Shown here: positions 1 through 8,655 of the stretch, piece after piece
Numbering within the stretch: the first letter of the stretch is position 1
Layout of the letters: each line of letters starts with the position of its first letter
Origin: Neptunomonas concharum
GTDB lineage: Bacteria > Pseudomonadota > Gammaproteobacteria > Pseudomonadales > Balneatricaceae
Assembly: GCF_008630635.1 (NCBI RefSeq)
Contig: NZ_CP043869.1
Span: 2,665,160 to 2,729,159 of the forward strand
Direction of reading: 5' to 3'
DNA length: 64,000 nucleotides
Notes under the pieces: generated by a model
The model's input: only the letters and a program-made list of their open reading frames with translations
Databases searched by the model: none
Told to the model about the DNA's origin: nothing
Position numbers and translations under genes: made by a program

Positions 1-288
1 GGTACCACCCTTGATGTTATGGCCAAGATTGCCGCCCGCGCCCGAAAAATGTTCCCTATTTTAGATAAAGCTCGTTTAGTCAGAGCTTGGGGAGCACTTA
101 GGGTAATGACACCCGATGGCTACCCCATCTATGAACAATCCACCCAATATCCGGGCGCTTACTTAGTTACCTGTCATAGCGGTGTGACATTGGGAGCACT
201 TCACGAAGGCCCCTTAGCCGATTGGATATCGAGCGGCCAAACCCAACTACCTCTGGAGGTGTTTCATGCCAAACGCTTCGAGCTTTAA
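1..288 (+). CDS. FAD-dependent amino-compound oxidase/dehydrogenase (3' part only)
   Basis: The reading frame is open at the left edge of the window, so this is the C-terminal ~95 residues of a longer protein; an internal Met at base 19 is not the start. The tail has the pattern of the DAO superfamily (glycine/D-amino-acid oxidase, HcnC, opine oxidase subunit B, hydroxyproline dehydrogenase): a Thr-Pro-Asp-Gly-Tyr-Pro turn, then Cys-His-Ser-Gly-Val-Thr-Leu-Gly of the final FAD-binding stretch. The next gene starts inside its last codons. With the two genes downstream it would form a three-component dehydrogenase that oxidises an amino or imino compound and passes electrons to the membrane. 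The substrate cannot be told from this fragment. Confidence 0.8.
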   Translation, partial: GTTLDVMAKIAARARKMFPILDKARLVRAWGALRVMTPDGYPIYEQSTQYPGAYLVTCHSGVTLGALHEGPLADWISSGQTQLPLEVFHAKRFEL

Positions 289-601
289 TCGCCTCCCGAC
301 TCACGACGGTCATTGGGTTACCGTGTGGGTTGAAGGGCAAGCGATCAAAGTACGCTCTCATGACTCAGCCGCAGCTGCGGTATTAGCCGCAGGATTGAAC
401 GCCAGCCGCACCAGCGCGGTAAGCGGCAGCGCTCGTGCGCCCTATTGCATGATGGGCGTATGTTTTGAATGTCTGCTCGAAATAAACGGAGAAGAGAACG
501 TGCAAGGGTGCATGACCCAGGTTTCGGAAGGGATGCACATACGCCGCCAACAGCGAGCACGCCATTTGGTCGATGATTTATCAGTAGAGGTTAAATCATG
601 A
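266..601 (+). CDS. Small (2Fe-2S)-binding subunit of amine/opine dehydrogenase
   Basis: A 111-residue protein with four cysteines at 61, 66, 69 and 82 (C-x4-C-x2-C-x12-C), the plant-ferredoxin-like [2Fe-2S] loop of HcnA, the OoxA-associated small subunit and LhpE/F-type proteins. Its family role is electron transfer between two flavoproteins. The start is fixed by a GGAGGT ribosome site 6 bases upstream, which lies inside the end of the preceding oxidase gene. The 3' end overlaps the next start by ATGA. The tight overlaps on both sides argue for one translated complex. The substrate is unknown; opine, D-amino acid or hydroxyproline are all possible for this architecture. Confidence 0.85.
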   Translation: MPNASSFNRLPTHDGHWVTVWVEGQAIKVRSHDSAAAAVLAAGLNASRTSAVSGSARAPYCMMGVCFECLLEINGEENVQGCMTQVSEGMHIRRQQRARHLVDDLSVEVKS

Positions 602-1986
602 AAAGTGACATCTATGACCTAATCATTATCGGTGCAGGCCCAGCGGGTATGGCGGCGGCTGCCACAGCGGCACAAAAAAAACTGCGCGTAGCCATACTCG
701 ATGAGCAACAGACACCCGGCGGGCAGATTTATCGTAGTATAAAACAGCCTGCCCCAGCGGATGAGCACATCCTTGGGCCTGATTACTATTATGGCCGTCA
801 TCTCTTAGAAGGGTTAGAAAATGCGCCTGTGACTTACCTACCCGGCACCATGGTTTGGTCGATTGATGATGATCTAAACATCGCGTTTAGTCGCAACGGT
901 TGCAGTGAAAAACTACAAGCTAAACGTATCTTACTAGCCACGGGCGCAATGGAACGACCGGTTCCCTTCGTGGGTTGGACAACCCCCGGGGTTATGACCT
1001 GTGGGTCCGCACAAATCCTGCTAAAAACCAGTGGGCTAACACCTGCATTGCCTTTAGTACTGGCAGGAAGCGGGCCTTTATTGCTATTGATCGCCGTACA
1101 GCTGCACCGAGCGGGTGTACCCATTAGCGCCATTTTAGATACCACCCCAAAAGGCCGCTATCGCAGTGCATTGCGTTATCTCCCTAATGCGTTAAAAAAC
1201 ACCCCACTACTCCTGAAAGGGGTGGGACTGTTACTGACACTGAAAAAAGCAGGCATTCGTTATATTAACCACGTGACTGACCTGACCGCTATCGAAGGCA
1301 ATAATGGCCATATAGAACAGGTTTTATTTTCGAGCGCTAAGGGGCAGGAAAGCCTTACCTGCACGACCCTGTTAGTACACCAAGGCGTGGTGCCTAACAC
1401 CCAGCTGAGTCGCGCTTTACAGCTCAAGCATCAGTGGGATGAACTCCAACAATGCTGGCGTCCCGAGCGAGATCGTTGGGGCGAAACATCTAAACGAGGT
1501 ATCTTTATTGCCGGCGATGGTGGCGGTATTGCAGGAGCCAAAGCCGCTGAGTATCAAGGTCAGCTCAGCGCCCTTAAAATTGCAACGCAACTTAATGCAT
1601 CATCAACTGATAGTTTGCAAAAAGAAGCGTCGGGTATAGAAAAACGCCTGCAACAGCAGTTATCTGTCCGCCCATTTTTGGATCACTTATACCAACCGGC
1701 AAACTCCTTTCTGTTACCGCCTGATGAAACCATCGTATGTCGGTGCGAAGAAGTCACCGCCGGAGAAATTCGCAACATTGCTAAACTGGGTTGTACCGGC
1801 CCCAACCAGACAAAATCCTTTTGCCGTTCAGGCATGGGGCCTTGCCAAGGGCGTTTATGTGGACTCACTGTCGCTAATCTGATTGCGGACGTTCACCAAC
1901 TACCCGTGAATGAGGTAGGCTACTACCGAATTCGCACACCGATCAAACCATTAACCATCGGTGAGCTAGCCGATTTAGCTGAATAG
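598..1986 (+). CDS. FAD/NAD(P)-binding oxidoreductase with BFD-type Fe-S domain (HcnB/OoxA-like)
   Basis: A 462-residue flavoprotein. GAGPAG at residues 12-17 is the N-terminal FAD fold; a second glycine-rich stretch (AGSGPLL) near residue 157 is the NAD-like fold; GDGGGIAGA near 303 is the second FAD contact. The C-terminus carries a cysteine set at about 381, 383, 409, 416 and 421 (CRCEE...C...GMGPCQGRLC), the BFD-like [2Fe-2S] domain found in HcnB, opine oxidase A and LhpF. It is coupled to the small Fe-S gene by an ATGA overlap. In known systems this subunit oxidises the partner's product electrons in the cytoplasm. The exact substrate cannot be decided from sequence. Confidence 0.85.
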   Translation: MKSDIYDLIIIGAGPAGMAAAATAAQKKLRVAILDEQQTPGGQIYRSIKQPAPADEHILGPDYYYGRHLLEGLENAPVTYLPGTMVWSIDDDLNIAFSRNGCSEKLQAKRILLATGAMERPVPFVGWTTPGVMTCGSAQILLKTSGLTPALPLVLAGSGPLLLLIAVQLHRAGVPISAILDTTPKGRYRSALRYLPNALKNTPLLLKGVGLLLTLKKAGIRYINHVTDLTAIEGNNGHIEQVLFSSAKGQESLTCTTLLVHQGVVPNTQLSRALQLKHQWDELQQCWRPERDRWGETSKRGIFIAGDGGGIAGAKAAEYQGQLSALKIATQLNASSTDSLQKEASGIEKRLQQQLSVRPFLDHLYQPANSFLLPPDETIVCRCEEVTAGEIRNIAKLGCTGPNQTKSFCRSGMGPCQGRLCGLTVANLIADVHQLPVNEVGYYRIRTPIKPLTIGELADLAE

Positions 1987-2007
1987 GCCCAAACACTAGG
2001 AGAATCT

Positions 2008-2361
2008 ATGTCTATCCAACGTTACGAAACAGGCGCACGTATGAGCCGCGCTGTGGTCCATAACAACACGGTTTACCTGTGTGGACAGGTGGCTGAAGAC
2101 CGCACCGCCGGTATCACCGAGCAAACACAGACCATGCTGGCTAAAGTGGATGCGTTGTTAGCCTCTGTCGGTAGTGATCGCGAGCATATCTTATCAGCTA
2201 CCATCTATGTGAAAGATATGAGCCTGTTTGCCGACATGAATGCGGTATGGGACAACTGGGTACCAGCAGGCCACGCGCCTGCTCGCGCGTGTGTCGAGGC
2301 CAAAATGGCATCGCCTGAGCTACTCGTAGAAATTTCAGTAGTAGCTGCAGTAAAAGCATAG
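2008..2361 (+). CDS. RidA family reactive imine/enamine deaminase
   Basis: A 117-residue YjgF/YER057c/UK114-family protein. It keeps the family core: LCGQVAED, the central [10 protein letters not shown] helix, and [19 protein letters not shown], whose Arg-Ala-Cys-Val segment supplies the arginine that binds the substrate carboxylate. These trimers hydrolyse 2-imino acids or enamines to keto acids and ammonia. It lies 21 bases after the oxidoreductase with AGGAGA at its own ribosome site. An imine deaminase directly after an amine dehydrogenase fits a role in hydrolysing the imine the dehydrogenase makes; that link is inference from position. Confidence 0.9.
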   Translation: MSIQRYETGARMSRAVVHNNTVYLCGQVAEDRTAGITEQTQTMLAKVDALLASVGSDREHILSATIYVKDMSLFADMNAVWDNWVPAGHAPARACVEAKMASPELLVEISVVAAVKA

Positions 2362-2366
2362 CCTGT

Positions 2367-2843
2367 TTAGCTATCTAATAGCTGATCCAGCGGGTATCCC
2401 CGAAAAGGTTTACCCGTTTCTAACACCACATGACTACTGATGTTGATCTGCCCAGGAATCAAGTCTAGTAAGCGATCATTGATCGCGTTATAGCGCAGCA
2501 TATCAGGTGCTACAATTTTCAGGAAGAAATCAAACACGCCACTGACCGTATCACACTCCACTACCTCAGGAATCTCTTGTGCCGCTTGGCGAAATAAACG
2601 AAATGCTTCTGTGCTTTGATCTTTAAGGCTTACCGTCGCAATCACAGTCACACTGCGACACAACTTCGGCAGATTTAAAACAGCCATGTAAGGGCCGATA
2701 TAACCGGCTTCCTCCAACTTTTTAACACGACTCAAGCAAGAACTAGGCGATAAGCCCACTTTGTCAGCCAGGTCCTGATTCGTCATTCGAGCTTCTTTCT
2801 GCAAAGCCGAAAGAATCTTTCGGTTAATCCGATCAAGCGTCAT
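2367..2843 (-). CDS. Lrp/AsnC family transcriptional regulator
   Basis: A 158-residue regulator. The N-terminus (LDRINRKILSALQKEARM...) and the helix LSPSSCLSRVKKLEEAGYI are the winged helix-turn-helix of Lrp/AsnC proteins; the rest is a RAM/AsnC effector domain that binds amino acids and forms octamers. It converges on the RidA gene with only 5 bases between stops and is divergent from the succinyltransferase gene at 3067, so it could control the oxidase operon, astA, or itself, with an amino acid of this pathway as signal. The target assignment is inference. Confidence 0.88.
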   Translation of the reverse strand: MTLDRINRKILSALQKEARMTNQDLADKVGLSPSSCLSRVKKLEEAGYIGPYMAVLNLPKLCRSVTVIATVSLKDQSTEAFRLFRQAAQEIPEVVECDTVSGVFDFFLKIVAPDMLRYNAINDRLLDLIPGQINISSHVVLETGKPFRGYPLDQLLDS

Positions 2844-3066
2844 TTTAAAACCTTTTTTTATTATTTATAACGGACCATAAAACGATAATAGCCTCTACTT
2901 ACAGGATATTCACCAAAAAGTAGTTTCTCAGGATAAAGCCGAATAAAATTCGGTAATATGTTTTTTTTCAGAAGATTATTAATGATAGATCGGTTATTTA
3001 AACAGCTCATTTTGCGGATTGACGACTAAAATTAGCCTATAACAACGAGAAATAAGCGAGCCATCT

Positions 3067-4125
3067 ATGCTGATTATCCGCCCGTGTACAGAATCCGATC
3101 TGGACGACCTACTCCATATATCCCATGTTGTCGGAAAAGGCATGACCTCTATGCCCGCCGACAAGCAAGCATGGATGGACAAGATCACCGCATCAGCAGA
3201 GGCCTTTGATAGCCAAAAAGCGCCCCAAGAGATCAGCACCTATTTTATGGTGCTAGAGGATACAGAGACCGGCCATCTTGCCGGTACAACTGCTATCTAC
3301 ACAGGCGTTGGCTTAAGTCGCCCATTTTACTCCTATAAAATCTCCACCTTAGTTAATAGCTCTTCTGATTTAGGGCTTATTCGCCAAACCCGCGTATTGA
3401 GTTTGGTGAATGATTACACTGGGGCAACCGAGATCGGCTCTCTTTATCTATTACCCGAATATCGCAAACCAGGCGTTGGTCAGTTTCTGTCCCGTGCTCG
3501 CTTTTTAACACTCGCTGATTTTCCTGAGCGATTTGGTAACCAAGTCATCGCAGAGTTACGTGGCTGGCAGGATGAAAATGGCCGCTCCCCGCTATGGGAG
3601 AACTTAGGTAAGCCATTCTTTGATATTGAGTTTCAAGATGCTGTGAACACCGCCGCCTTAAAAGGTACGCAATTTATCTCCGACTTGATGCCTAAATATC
3701 CAATTTATATCGACCTATTACCCGATGAGGCTCAAGCTGTAATCGGCAAACCTCATGACTCTTCAGCGCCGGCTTTGCATATGCTGAAAAAAGAAGGCTT
3801 TCAGTTCAGCGGCTATGTGGATCTCTTTGACGGCGGCCCATCCGTCCAATCTGAAACCAGCCAGATCCACAGTGTGAAATCTAGCCAGACAGGATCGTTC
3901 CAGATTGTGAGTAAACTGTCTGAAACCTGCGAGCGCTATCTTATCAGCAATGGCGATCTTGATAATTACCGTGTCGCACTCGCACCGGCGCTACTACAGG
4001 ACGATGGCAGTCTGCTTATTGAAGCGGATGTTCAAACCCAACTTAACGTGCAGACAGGCCAGCCTATTCGCTATATTCGGATGAATCAGGCATCGGTCAA
4101 AATGCCCAAAGCTGTCGCAGCTTGA
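3067..4125 (+). CDS. astA: Arginine N-succinyltransferase (AstA/AruG-like)
   Basis: A 352-residue protein of the AstA family, close to the usual ~340. Typical blocks are visible: an N-terminal acyltransferase fold (MLIIRPCTESDL), FYSYK, SLYLLPEYRKPGVGQFLSRAR with the acyl-CoA loop, RGW-x-DENGRSPLW, and PIYIDLLP. AstA transfers succinyl from succinyl-CoA to the alpha-amino group of arginine (or ornithine), the first step of the AST pathway to glutamate and succinate. None of the other ast genes is adjacent, so this copy is an orphan. Its place beside an opine-type dehydrogenase and Lrp suggests arginine or an arginine derivative as the shared metabolite. Confidence 0.85.
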   Translation: MLIIRPCTESDLDDLLHISHVVGKGMTSMPADKQAWMDKITASAEAFDSQKAPQEISTYFMVLEDTETGHLAGTTAIYTGVGLSRPFYSYKISTLVNSSSDLGLIRQTRVLSLVNDYTGATEIGSLYLLPEYRKPGVGQFLSRARFLTLADFPERFGNQVIAELRGWQDENGRSPLWENLGKPFFDIEFQDAVNTAALKGTQFISDLMPKYPIYIDLLPDEAQAVIGKPHDSSAPALHMLKKEGFQFSGYVDLFDGGPSVQSETSQIHSVKSSQTGSFQIVSKLSETCERYLISNGDLDNYRVALAPALLQDDGSLLIEADVQTQLNVQTGQPIRYIRMNQASVKMPKAVAA

Positions 4126-4135
4126 GGCTGCTGTG

Positions 4136-5032
4136 CTACTGAGTCGGTGAGGCAGTACCCTGCTTCGCCTGTTCAATAAACGCTGTAAGGTAGTCGGTTT
4201 TAAGATCGGTTGAGCGTTGCCCCAAAAAAATTTGCTTGTAGATACCTTCACCCAACCGCAGCGGCTGTATAGCCATGCGCTGTTGATACTCGGATACTAA
4301 CCATCCCGGCAAGGCTGCTACACCACGCCTTGCGGCTACCATCTGCAGCATGATGTCGGTTGTTTCAATGGTTTTATGTTTTTTAGGCTGGCAATTAGCA
4401 GGTGTTAAAAACTGGCTAAAAATATCTAATCGCTCAGGCTCTACGGGATAAGTAATCAAGGTTTCGTTGATTAATTGCTCAGGTGTCACCGAAATGTTCC
4501 TTGCTAAAGGGTGGCTATCAGCGACCACTAGCACCTGCTCATAATCAAACACTGGCTCATAATGTAAACCGCTACGAAATAACGGGTCCGGAGTGACTAA
4601 GATATCAATCTCATGTGCATATAGAGCCCCTATACCTCCAAACTGGAAGCGTTGCTTAACATCCACATCCACCTCAGGCCAAGCACTGAGGTAGGGGCTG
4701 ACCACCTTTAACAACCATTGATAACAAGGGTGGCACTCCATACCGATACGTAATGTACCGCGTCGCCCAGCTGCTATTTCACTCACTACCTCTTCAGCTA
4801 ACTCTAATTGAGGTAATAACCGCTCGGCTAACCGCAAGAGGTACGTCCCAGCGGCAGTAAGACGCAGTTGCCTGCCCTCTTTCTGCCATAAGAGCGTCCC
4901 TAATCGCTGCTCCAGCTTTTTAATGCTATGGCTCAGCGCAGGTTGGGTCAGACATAACTTATCAGCCGCTGCGGTAAGAGAACCGTATTGGTTTACGGCT
5001 CGTAAAATTTCTAAATGGCTTCGCTCTAGCAT
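4136..5032 (-). CDS. metR: LysR-type regulator MetR of methionine synthesis
   Basis: A LysR protein of about 298 residues: N-terminal HTH (LEILRAVNQYGSLTAAADKLCLTQPALSHSIKKLEQRLG) followed by a periplasmic-binding-like effector domain with the MetR-type GMECHPCYQW segment. It is divergent from metE, the classical arrangement in which MetR, with homocysteine as co-inducer, activates metE and represses itself. The frame extends upstream to a GTG at 5050, but the ATG at 5032 aligns better with the usual MetR N-terminus (MLERSHLEIL...), so I place the start there; neither start has a strong ribosome site. Confidence 0.9.
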   Translation of the reverse strand: MLERSHLEILRAVNQYGSLTAAADKLCLTQPALSHSIKKLEQRLGTLLWQKEGRQLRLTAAGTYLLRLAERLLPQLELAEEVVSEIAAGRRGTLRIGMECHPCYQWLLKVVSPYLSAWPEVDVDVKQRFQFGGIGALYAHEIDILVTPDPLFRSGLHYEPVFDYEQVLVVADSHPLARNISVTPEQLINETLITYPVEPERLDIFSQFLTPANCQPKKHKTIETTDIMLQMVAARRGVAALPGWLVSEYQQRMAIQPLRLGEGIYKQIFLGQRSTDLKTDYLTAFIEQAKQGTASPTQ

Positions 5033-5056
5033 GGCCAATATCACCCACACAAATCA

Positions 5057-5069
5057 TGAATAAAATTTA
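5057..5069. promoter_or_regulatory. MetR-box-like site in the metR-metE divergent promoter
   Basis: TGAATAAAATTTA resembles the MetR consensus TGAA-N5-TTCA with one mismatch in the second half. The divergent region also has a perfect short palindrome TGAG-A-CTCA at 5120-5128. These sites lie where a MetR-controlled divergent promoter is expected. No footprint or alignment supports them. Confidence 0.4.
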
Positions 5070-5165
5070 TAGATAGATAAAACAATACCATTATTTTTTA
5101 TTGGTAACGATCACTACTATGAGACTCATCGCTTAATTTGATTGGTATAAAAGGAGCAAGCTCTC

Positions 5166-7466
5166 ATGGCAACAACACATAATCTAGGCTTTCCCCGTAT
5201 TGGTGCACAACGGGAACTGAAATTCGCACAAGAGCGGTATTGGCGCGGGGAGATTGACCAAGCAGAGCTACTCAAGACCGGACATCAGCTACGCTCACTC
5301 AATTGGCAACGGCAATCCACCTTAGATTATTTGCCGGTGGGCGACTTCTCATTCTATGACCAAGTTTTAGATATGAGTTTCACGCTGGGAAACATTCCAT
5401 CGCGTGCATCCAACCTACACACTGATAGTGCAGCAGAGCTAGACACCTACTTCAGAGTAGCCCGTGGACGCTCTGCTCACGACAGTGCTTGCAGTGGCAT
5501 CCATGCAGGTGAGATGACCAAATGGTTTGATACCAATTATCATTACATCGTACCTGAGTTCACCCACGAGACGGTTTTCACCCTTAAACCTGAAAACGTG
5601 CTAACACAGATTGCCGAAGCAAAAACTCATCATAAAAACATCAAACCTGTCATTATTGGGCCAGTCACGTATCTGTGGTTAGGTAAAGAGAAAGATGGTT
5701 CCAATAAGCTAGACCTGCTTGACCAACTACTTACCACCTATCAAGCATTGCTTGCTACATTTGCCGATCAAGGGGTTGAGTGGGTACAAATTGATGAGCC
5801 GATCTTAGTAACAGAACTAGATAAACACTGGAAAAACGCTCTGAGAAAAAGCTACGATCTCTTACAAGAAAGCCCGGTCAAATTACTCCTAGCGACCTAC
5901 TTTGGCGAGCTTAAAGAGAACTTATCCCTAGTAAGCCAACTGCCCGTTGATGGTGTACATCTGGATGCGATCAACGCTCGACACGAAGTCGAACCACTGA
6001 TTGATAGCTTACCTAACCACAGCGTGGTCTCTTTAGGCATTATCAACGGGCGAAATATCTGGAAAACCGATCTGAGTACCACCCTCGACTGGCTGGAGCC
6101 GATTGCTGCAACGTTAGCAGAACGTCTTTGGATAGCGCCTTCATGTTCATTATTACATGTGCCGGTTGACCTGGAAGCAGAACAACAACTCGACCCCGAC
6201 ATTAAAAGCTGGCTTGCCTTCGCTTATCAAAAATTGGATGAACTGGATCTGTTAGCACGCGCACTTAACCTAGGTCGAGCTAAAGTAGCTGATGAGTTAG
6301 AAAGCAACCGTCAGGCTATCGTGAATCGCCAAACATCTTCACGTGTACACAACCCTCAGGTACAACACGCTATCGCCTCGATTTACCCGCACTTAGGCCA
6401 ACGTAAAAGCGACTTTGAGCATCGTGCCGCGCTACAAAGAGCTAAGTTCAATCTGCCACTGTATCCAACCACCACGATAGGCTCCTTCCCACAAACGACG
6501 GAGATTCGTGCCACCCGTCAGCAATTCAAAAAAGGGGGATTAAACGAAGCTGAATACACACAACAAATGCAAGCTGAGATCAAACGCGCTGTGGATGAGC
6601 AGGAAGCATTAGACTTAGACGTACTTGTTCATGGTGAAGCCGAACGGAATGACATGGTGGAATACTTTGGCGAGCAGCTGCAAGGCTATGCATTTAGCCA
6701 ATATGGTTGGGTCCAATCTTATGGCTCTCGTTGCGTCAAACCCCCTATTCTCTTTGGTGATATCAGTCGACCTAAGGCGATGACAGTACATTGGACTCAG
6801 TACGCCCAATCCCTGACAAACAAACCAATGAAAGGGATGCTGACCGGGCCTGTCACTATCCTAAACTGGTCTTTTGTTCGGGATGATCAGCCGCGATCAC
6901 GCACTTGCTACCAATTAGCTTTAGCGATTCGGGAAGAGGTACAAGATTTAGAAAAAGCAGGCGTCAACATCATTCAAATAGATGAAGCCGCCCTACGCGA
7001 AGGACTTCCTCTGCGTAAATCCCAATGGCAAAGCTATCTCGACTGGGCGGTTGAAAGCTTCCGTATCAGCGCTAATGGCGTCAACGATGAAACGCAGATT
7101 CATACCCATATGTGTTATTCGGAGTTTAACGATATTATCGAATCGATCGCCAACATGGACGCCGATGTGATCACTATTGAAACCTCACGGTCTGATATGG
7201 AGCTATTGGATGTATTTGAACACTTCAATTACCCCAACGACATAGGGCCAGGGGTCTATGATATTCACACCCCCAATATCCCATCACAAGCGCAGATGGT
7301 TGCCTTGATGGAAAAAGCAGCCTGTAGAATTCCTGCCGAGCGGCTTTGGGTCAACCCCGACTGTGGCTTAAAAACCCGCCAATGGAAGGAAGTGATACCC
7401 GCTCTTGAAAACATGGTAGCTGCGGCCAAAGCACTGAGGCAGAAAGCGTTAAAAGCCGTAAGCTAA
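5166..7466 (+). CDS. metE: Cobalamin-independent methionine synthase MetE
   Basis: A 766-residue protein, the usual MetE length. It starts with the family signature NLGFPRIG and has the two (beta/alpha)8 halves; the catalytic half holds [22 protein letters not shown] and the zinc ligands in [10 protein letters not shown] (His-x-Cys), a downstream Glu (TIETSRS) and Cys in NPDCGLKTR. It transfers the methyl group of 5-methyltetrahydropteroyl-triglutamate to homocysteine without B12. A clear AAGGAG ribosome site precedes the ATG. Divergent metR supports MetR/homocysteine control. Confidence 0.98.
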   Translation: MATTHNLGFPRIGAQRELKFAQERYWRGEIDQAELLKTGHQLRSLNWQRQSTLDYLPVGDFSFYDQVLDMSFTLGNIPSRASNLHTDSAAELDTYFRVARGRSAHDSACSGIHAGEMTKWFDTNYHYIVPEFTHETVFTLKPENVLTQIAEAKTHHKNIKPVIIGPVTYLWLGKEKDGSNKLDLLDQLLTTYQALLATFADQGVEWVQIDEPILVTELDKHWKNALRKSYDLLQESPVKLLLATYFGELKENLSLVSQLPVDGVHLDAINARHEVEPLIDSLPNHSVVSLGIINGRNIWKTDLSTTLDWLEPIAATLAERLWIAPSCSLLHVPVDLEAEQQLDPDIKSWLAFAYQKLDELDLLARALNLGRAKVADELESNRQAIVNRQTSSRVHNPQVQHAIASIYPHLGQRKSDFEHRAALQRAKFNLPLYPTTTIGSFPQTTEIRATRQQFKKGGLNEAEYTQQMQAEIKRAVDEQEALDLDVLVHGEAERNDMVEYFGEQLQGYAFSQYGWVQSYGSRCVKPPILFGDISRPKAMTVHWTQYAQSLTNKPMKGMLTGPVTILNWSFVRDDQPRSRTCYQLALAIREEVQDLEKAGVNIIQIDEAALREGLPLRKSQWQSYLDWAVESFRISANGVNDETQIHTHMCYSEFNDIIESIANMDADVITIETSRSDMELLDVFEHFNYPNDIGPGVYDIHTPNIPSQAQMVALMEKAACRIPAERLWVNPDCGLKTRQWKEVIPALENMVAAAKALRQKALKAVS

Positions 7467-7543
7467 TAACGCTAACACGGGTAAAGCTACACCGATCTTA
7501 ACCTTGATGATGCGTAAGCCGAAAGCCTAACCACACTGGATTG

Positions 7544-7569
7544 CCTTCGATCACATCTGTGATTGAAGG
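7544..7569 (-). terminator. Hairpin at the end of the bacterioferritin operon
   Basis: CCTTCGATCACA and TGTGATTGAAGG form a near-perfect inverted repeat with one G-T pair and a very small loop, overlapping the stop of the downstream bfr gene. No U tract follows on the minus strand, so termination is uncertain; it may instead protect the 3' end. Confidence 0.4.
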
Positions 7570-8018
7570 TAATTTTCTATACCCAGCATTTTAATTAAAC
7601 GTAGCTGTTGCTCTAACCAGTAGGCATGGTCAACTTCAGTATCTTCCAGCAATTTTTGTAAGATCTCCCGTGACTGGTAATCCTGCTCCTCTTCGCAGAC
7701 CTTGATAACCTCTTTTAGTCGGTTACCCACTTCATATTCGATACGCAGATCACTTTCCAGCATCTCTGCTACATGTGTTCCAATCTGTAGCCCTTCACGC
7801 GCCACCATATTGGGTGTCCCTTCAAGAAACAGCATACGTTCGATGAGTAAAGCAGCATGCCCTTTTTCATCTTCTACTTCATGATCTATACGTTCAAAGA
7901 GTTTACTCAACCCCCAATCATCATACATACGCGAATGGATAAAATACTGATCCATGGCGGCCAGTTCCATTGCCAGTAGGGAGTTCAATCCGTCTATAAC
8001 CCGTTGATTACCTTTCAT
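7551..8018 (-). CDS. bfr: Bacterioferritin, ferroxidase-type subunit lacking the heme Met
   Basis: A 155-residue bacterioferritin. Numbered on the E. coli scheme it keeps the di-iron ligands E18, E51, H54 and E94, and, after a one-residue insertion, E128 and H131 (TEVDHAYWLEQQL). The position of the heme ligand Met52 is Lys. This is the pattern of the Pseudomonas FtnA/BfrA class. It oxidises Fe(II) with O2 or peroxide and stores it in the 24-mer cavity. It is the second gene of a pair, 14 bases after the heme-type subunit, with a purine-rich ribosome site (GAGGAAAAAA). The two subunits probably co-assemble. Confidence 0.92.
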   Translation of the reverse strand: MKGNQRVIDGLNSLLAMELAAMDQYFIHSRMYDDWGLSKLFERIDHEVEDEKGHAALLIERMLFLEGTPNMVAREGLQIGTHVAEMLESDLRIEYEVGNRLKEVIKVCEEEQDYQSREILQKLLEDTEVDHAYWLEQQLRLIKMLGIENYLQSQM

Positions 8019-8032
8019 TCTTTTTTCCTCGC

Positions 8033-8497
8033 CTACATTTTACTTTGAAGGTAGTTTGCTATGCCTACTTGCCCAATTAAGTGTTGCTGCGCTTCAATCC
8101 AATCTAAATGCTCTTCTTCCTCGGATAGAATTTTTTCCAACAATTCACGGCTGACAAAATCGGACTGTGTTTCGCATAAAGCGATCGCTTCGCGTAACAA
8201 TGTAAGTTGGCTCATTTCAAAATCCAGGTCACCTTGCAACATCTCGGCCGTGTGTTCACCAATTCGTAAACGCTCCAAATGCTGGAGGTTGGGCAACCCT
8301 TCAAGAAACAAAATGCGCTCAATAAGGTCGTCGGCTTGTTTCATATCCTTGATGGATTTTTTGTATGCTTTCTCATTGAGTTCACCCAGACCCCAATTTT
8401 TATACATACGCGCATGCAAAAAAAACTGGTTAATAGATGTCAACTCAGCAGTCAGCACCTTGTTGAGCATGCTTAATACTTGCTTATCACCCTGCAT
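8033..8497 (-). CDS. bfr: Bacterioferritin, heme-binding subunit with altered ferroxidase site
   Basis: A 154-residue bacterioferritin that keeps the heme ligand Met52 and E18, E94, E127 and H130, but has Asp for E51, Gln for H54 and Phe for Tyr25. Its own di-iron site is therefore likely impaired, the reverse of the neighbour's pattern. Such complementary pairs are known in Neisseria and Magnetospirillum, where heme is used for electron exit from the core through Bfd. The start is the ATG behind TTGGAGAGTTAT; an in-frame TTG twelve bases upstream lies inside that ribosome site. It is the first gene of the bfr pair and divergent from bfd. Confidence 0.92.
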   Translation of the reverse strand: MQGDKQVLSMLNKVLTAELTSINQFFLHARMYKNWGLGELNEKAYKKSIKDMKQADDLIERILFLEGLPNLQHLERLRIGEHTAEMLQGDLDFEMSQLTLLREAIALCETQSDFVSRELLEKILSEEEEHLDWIEAQQHLIGQVGIANYLQSKM

Positions 8498-8596
8498 ATA
8501 ACTCTCCAAAAATATGACTAAAGGCTAAATGTATAGACAGAGTTTATGGCAAGCCACGACAGAAGTACAAAAACCCAATTAAAAAGTAACAAACAC

Positions 8597-8610
8597 TTGA
8601 TATAAATCTA
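8597..8610. promoter_or_regulatory. FNR/Dnr-like box in the bfr-bfd divergent region
   Basis: TTGATATAAATCTA matches TTGAT-N4-ATCAA at nine of ten fixed positions. It ends 2 bases before the Fur box. It could link ferritin or bfd expression to oxygen or NO, since a Dnr-type regulator is encoded in this window. Single mismatched site, so tentative. Confidence 0.45.
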
Positions 8611-8612
8611 TA

Positions 8613-8627
8613 TGAGAATTATTATCA
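8613..8627. promoter_or_regulatory. Fur box upstream of bfd
   Basis: TGAGAATTATTATCA matches the 7-1-7 Fur core TGATAAT-N-ATTATCA at 13 of the 14 fixed positions and lies 28 bases before the bfd start. Fur with Fe(II) would repress bfd when iron is plentiful, as in enterobacteria and Pseudomonas, so that stored iron is released only when needed. Confidence 0.8.
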
Positions 8628-8655
8628 ATCACACTAACATATAGGTTTTATGATT

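Noticed and set aside
8061-8501. Long plus-strand open frame opposite a bacterioferritin gene
   Set aside because: It is antisense to a confident conserved gene, with serine-rich translation typical of a shadow frame, and has no family match.
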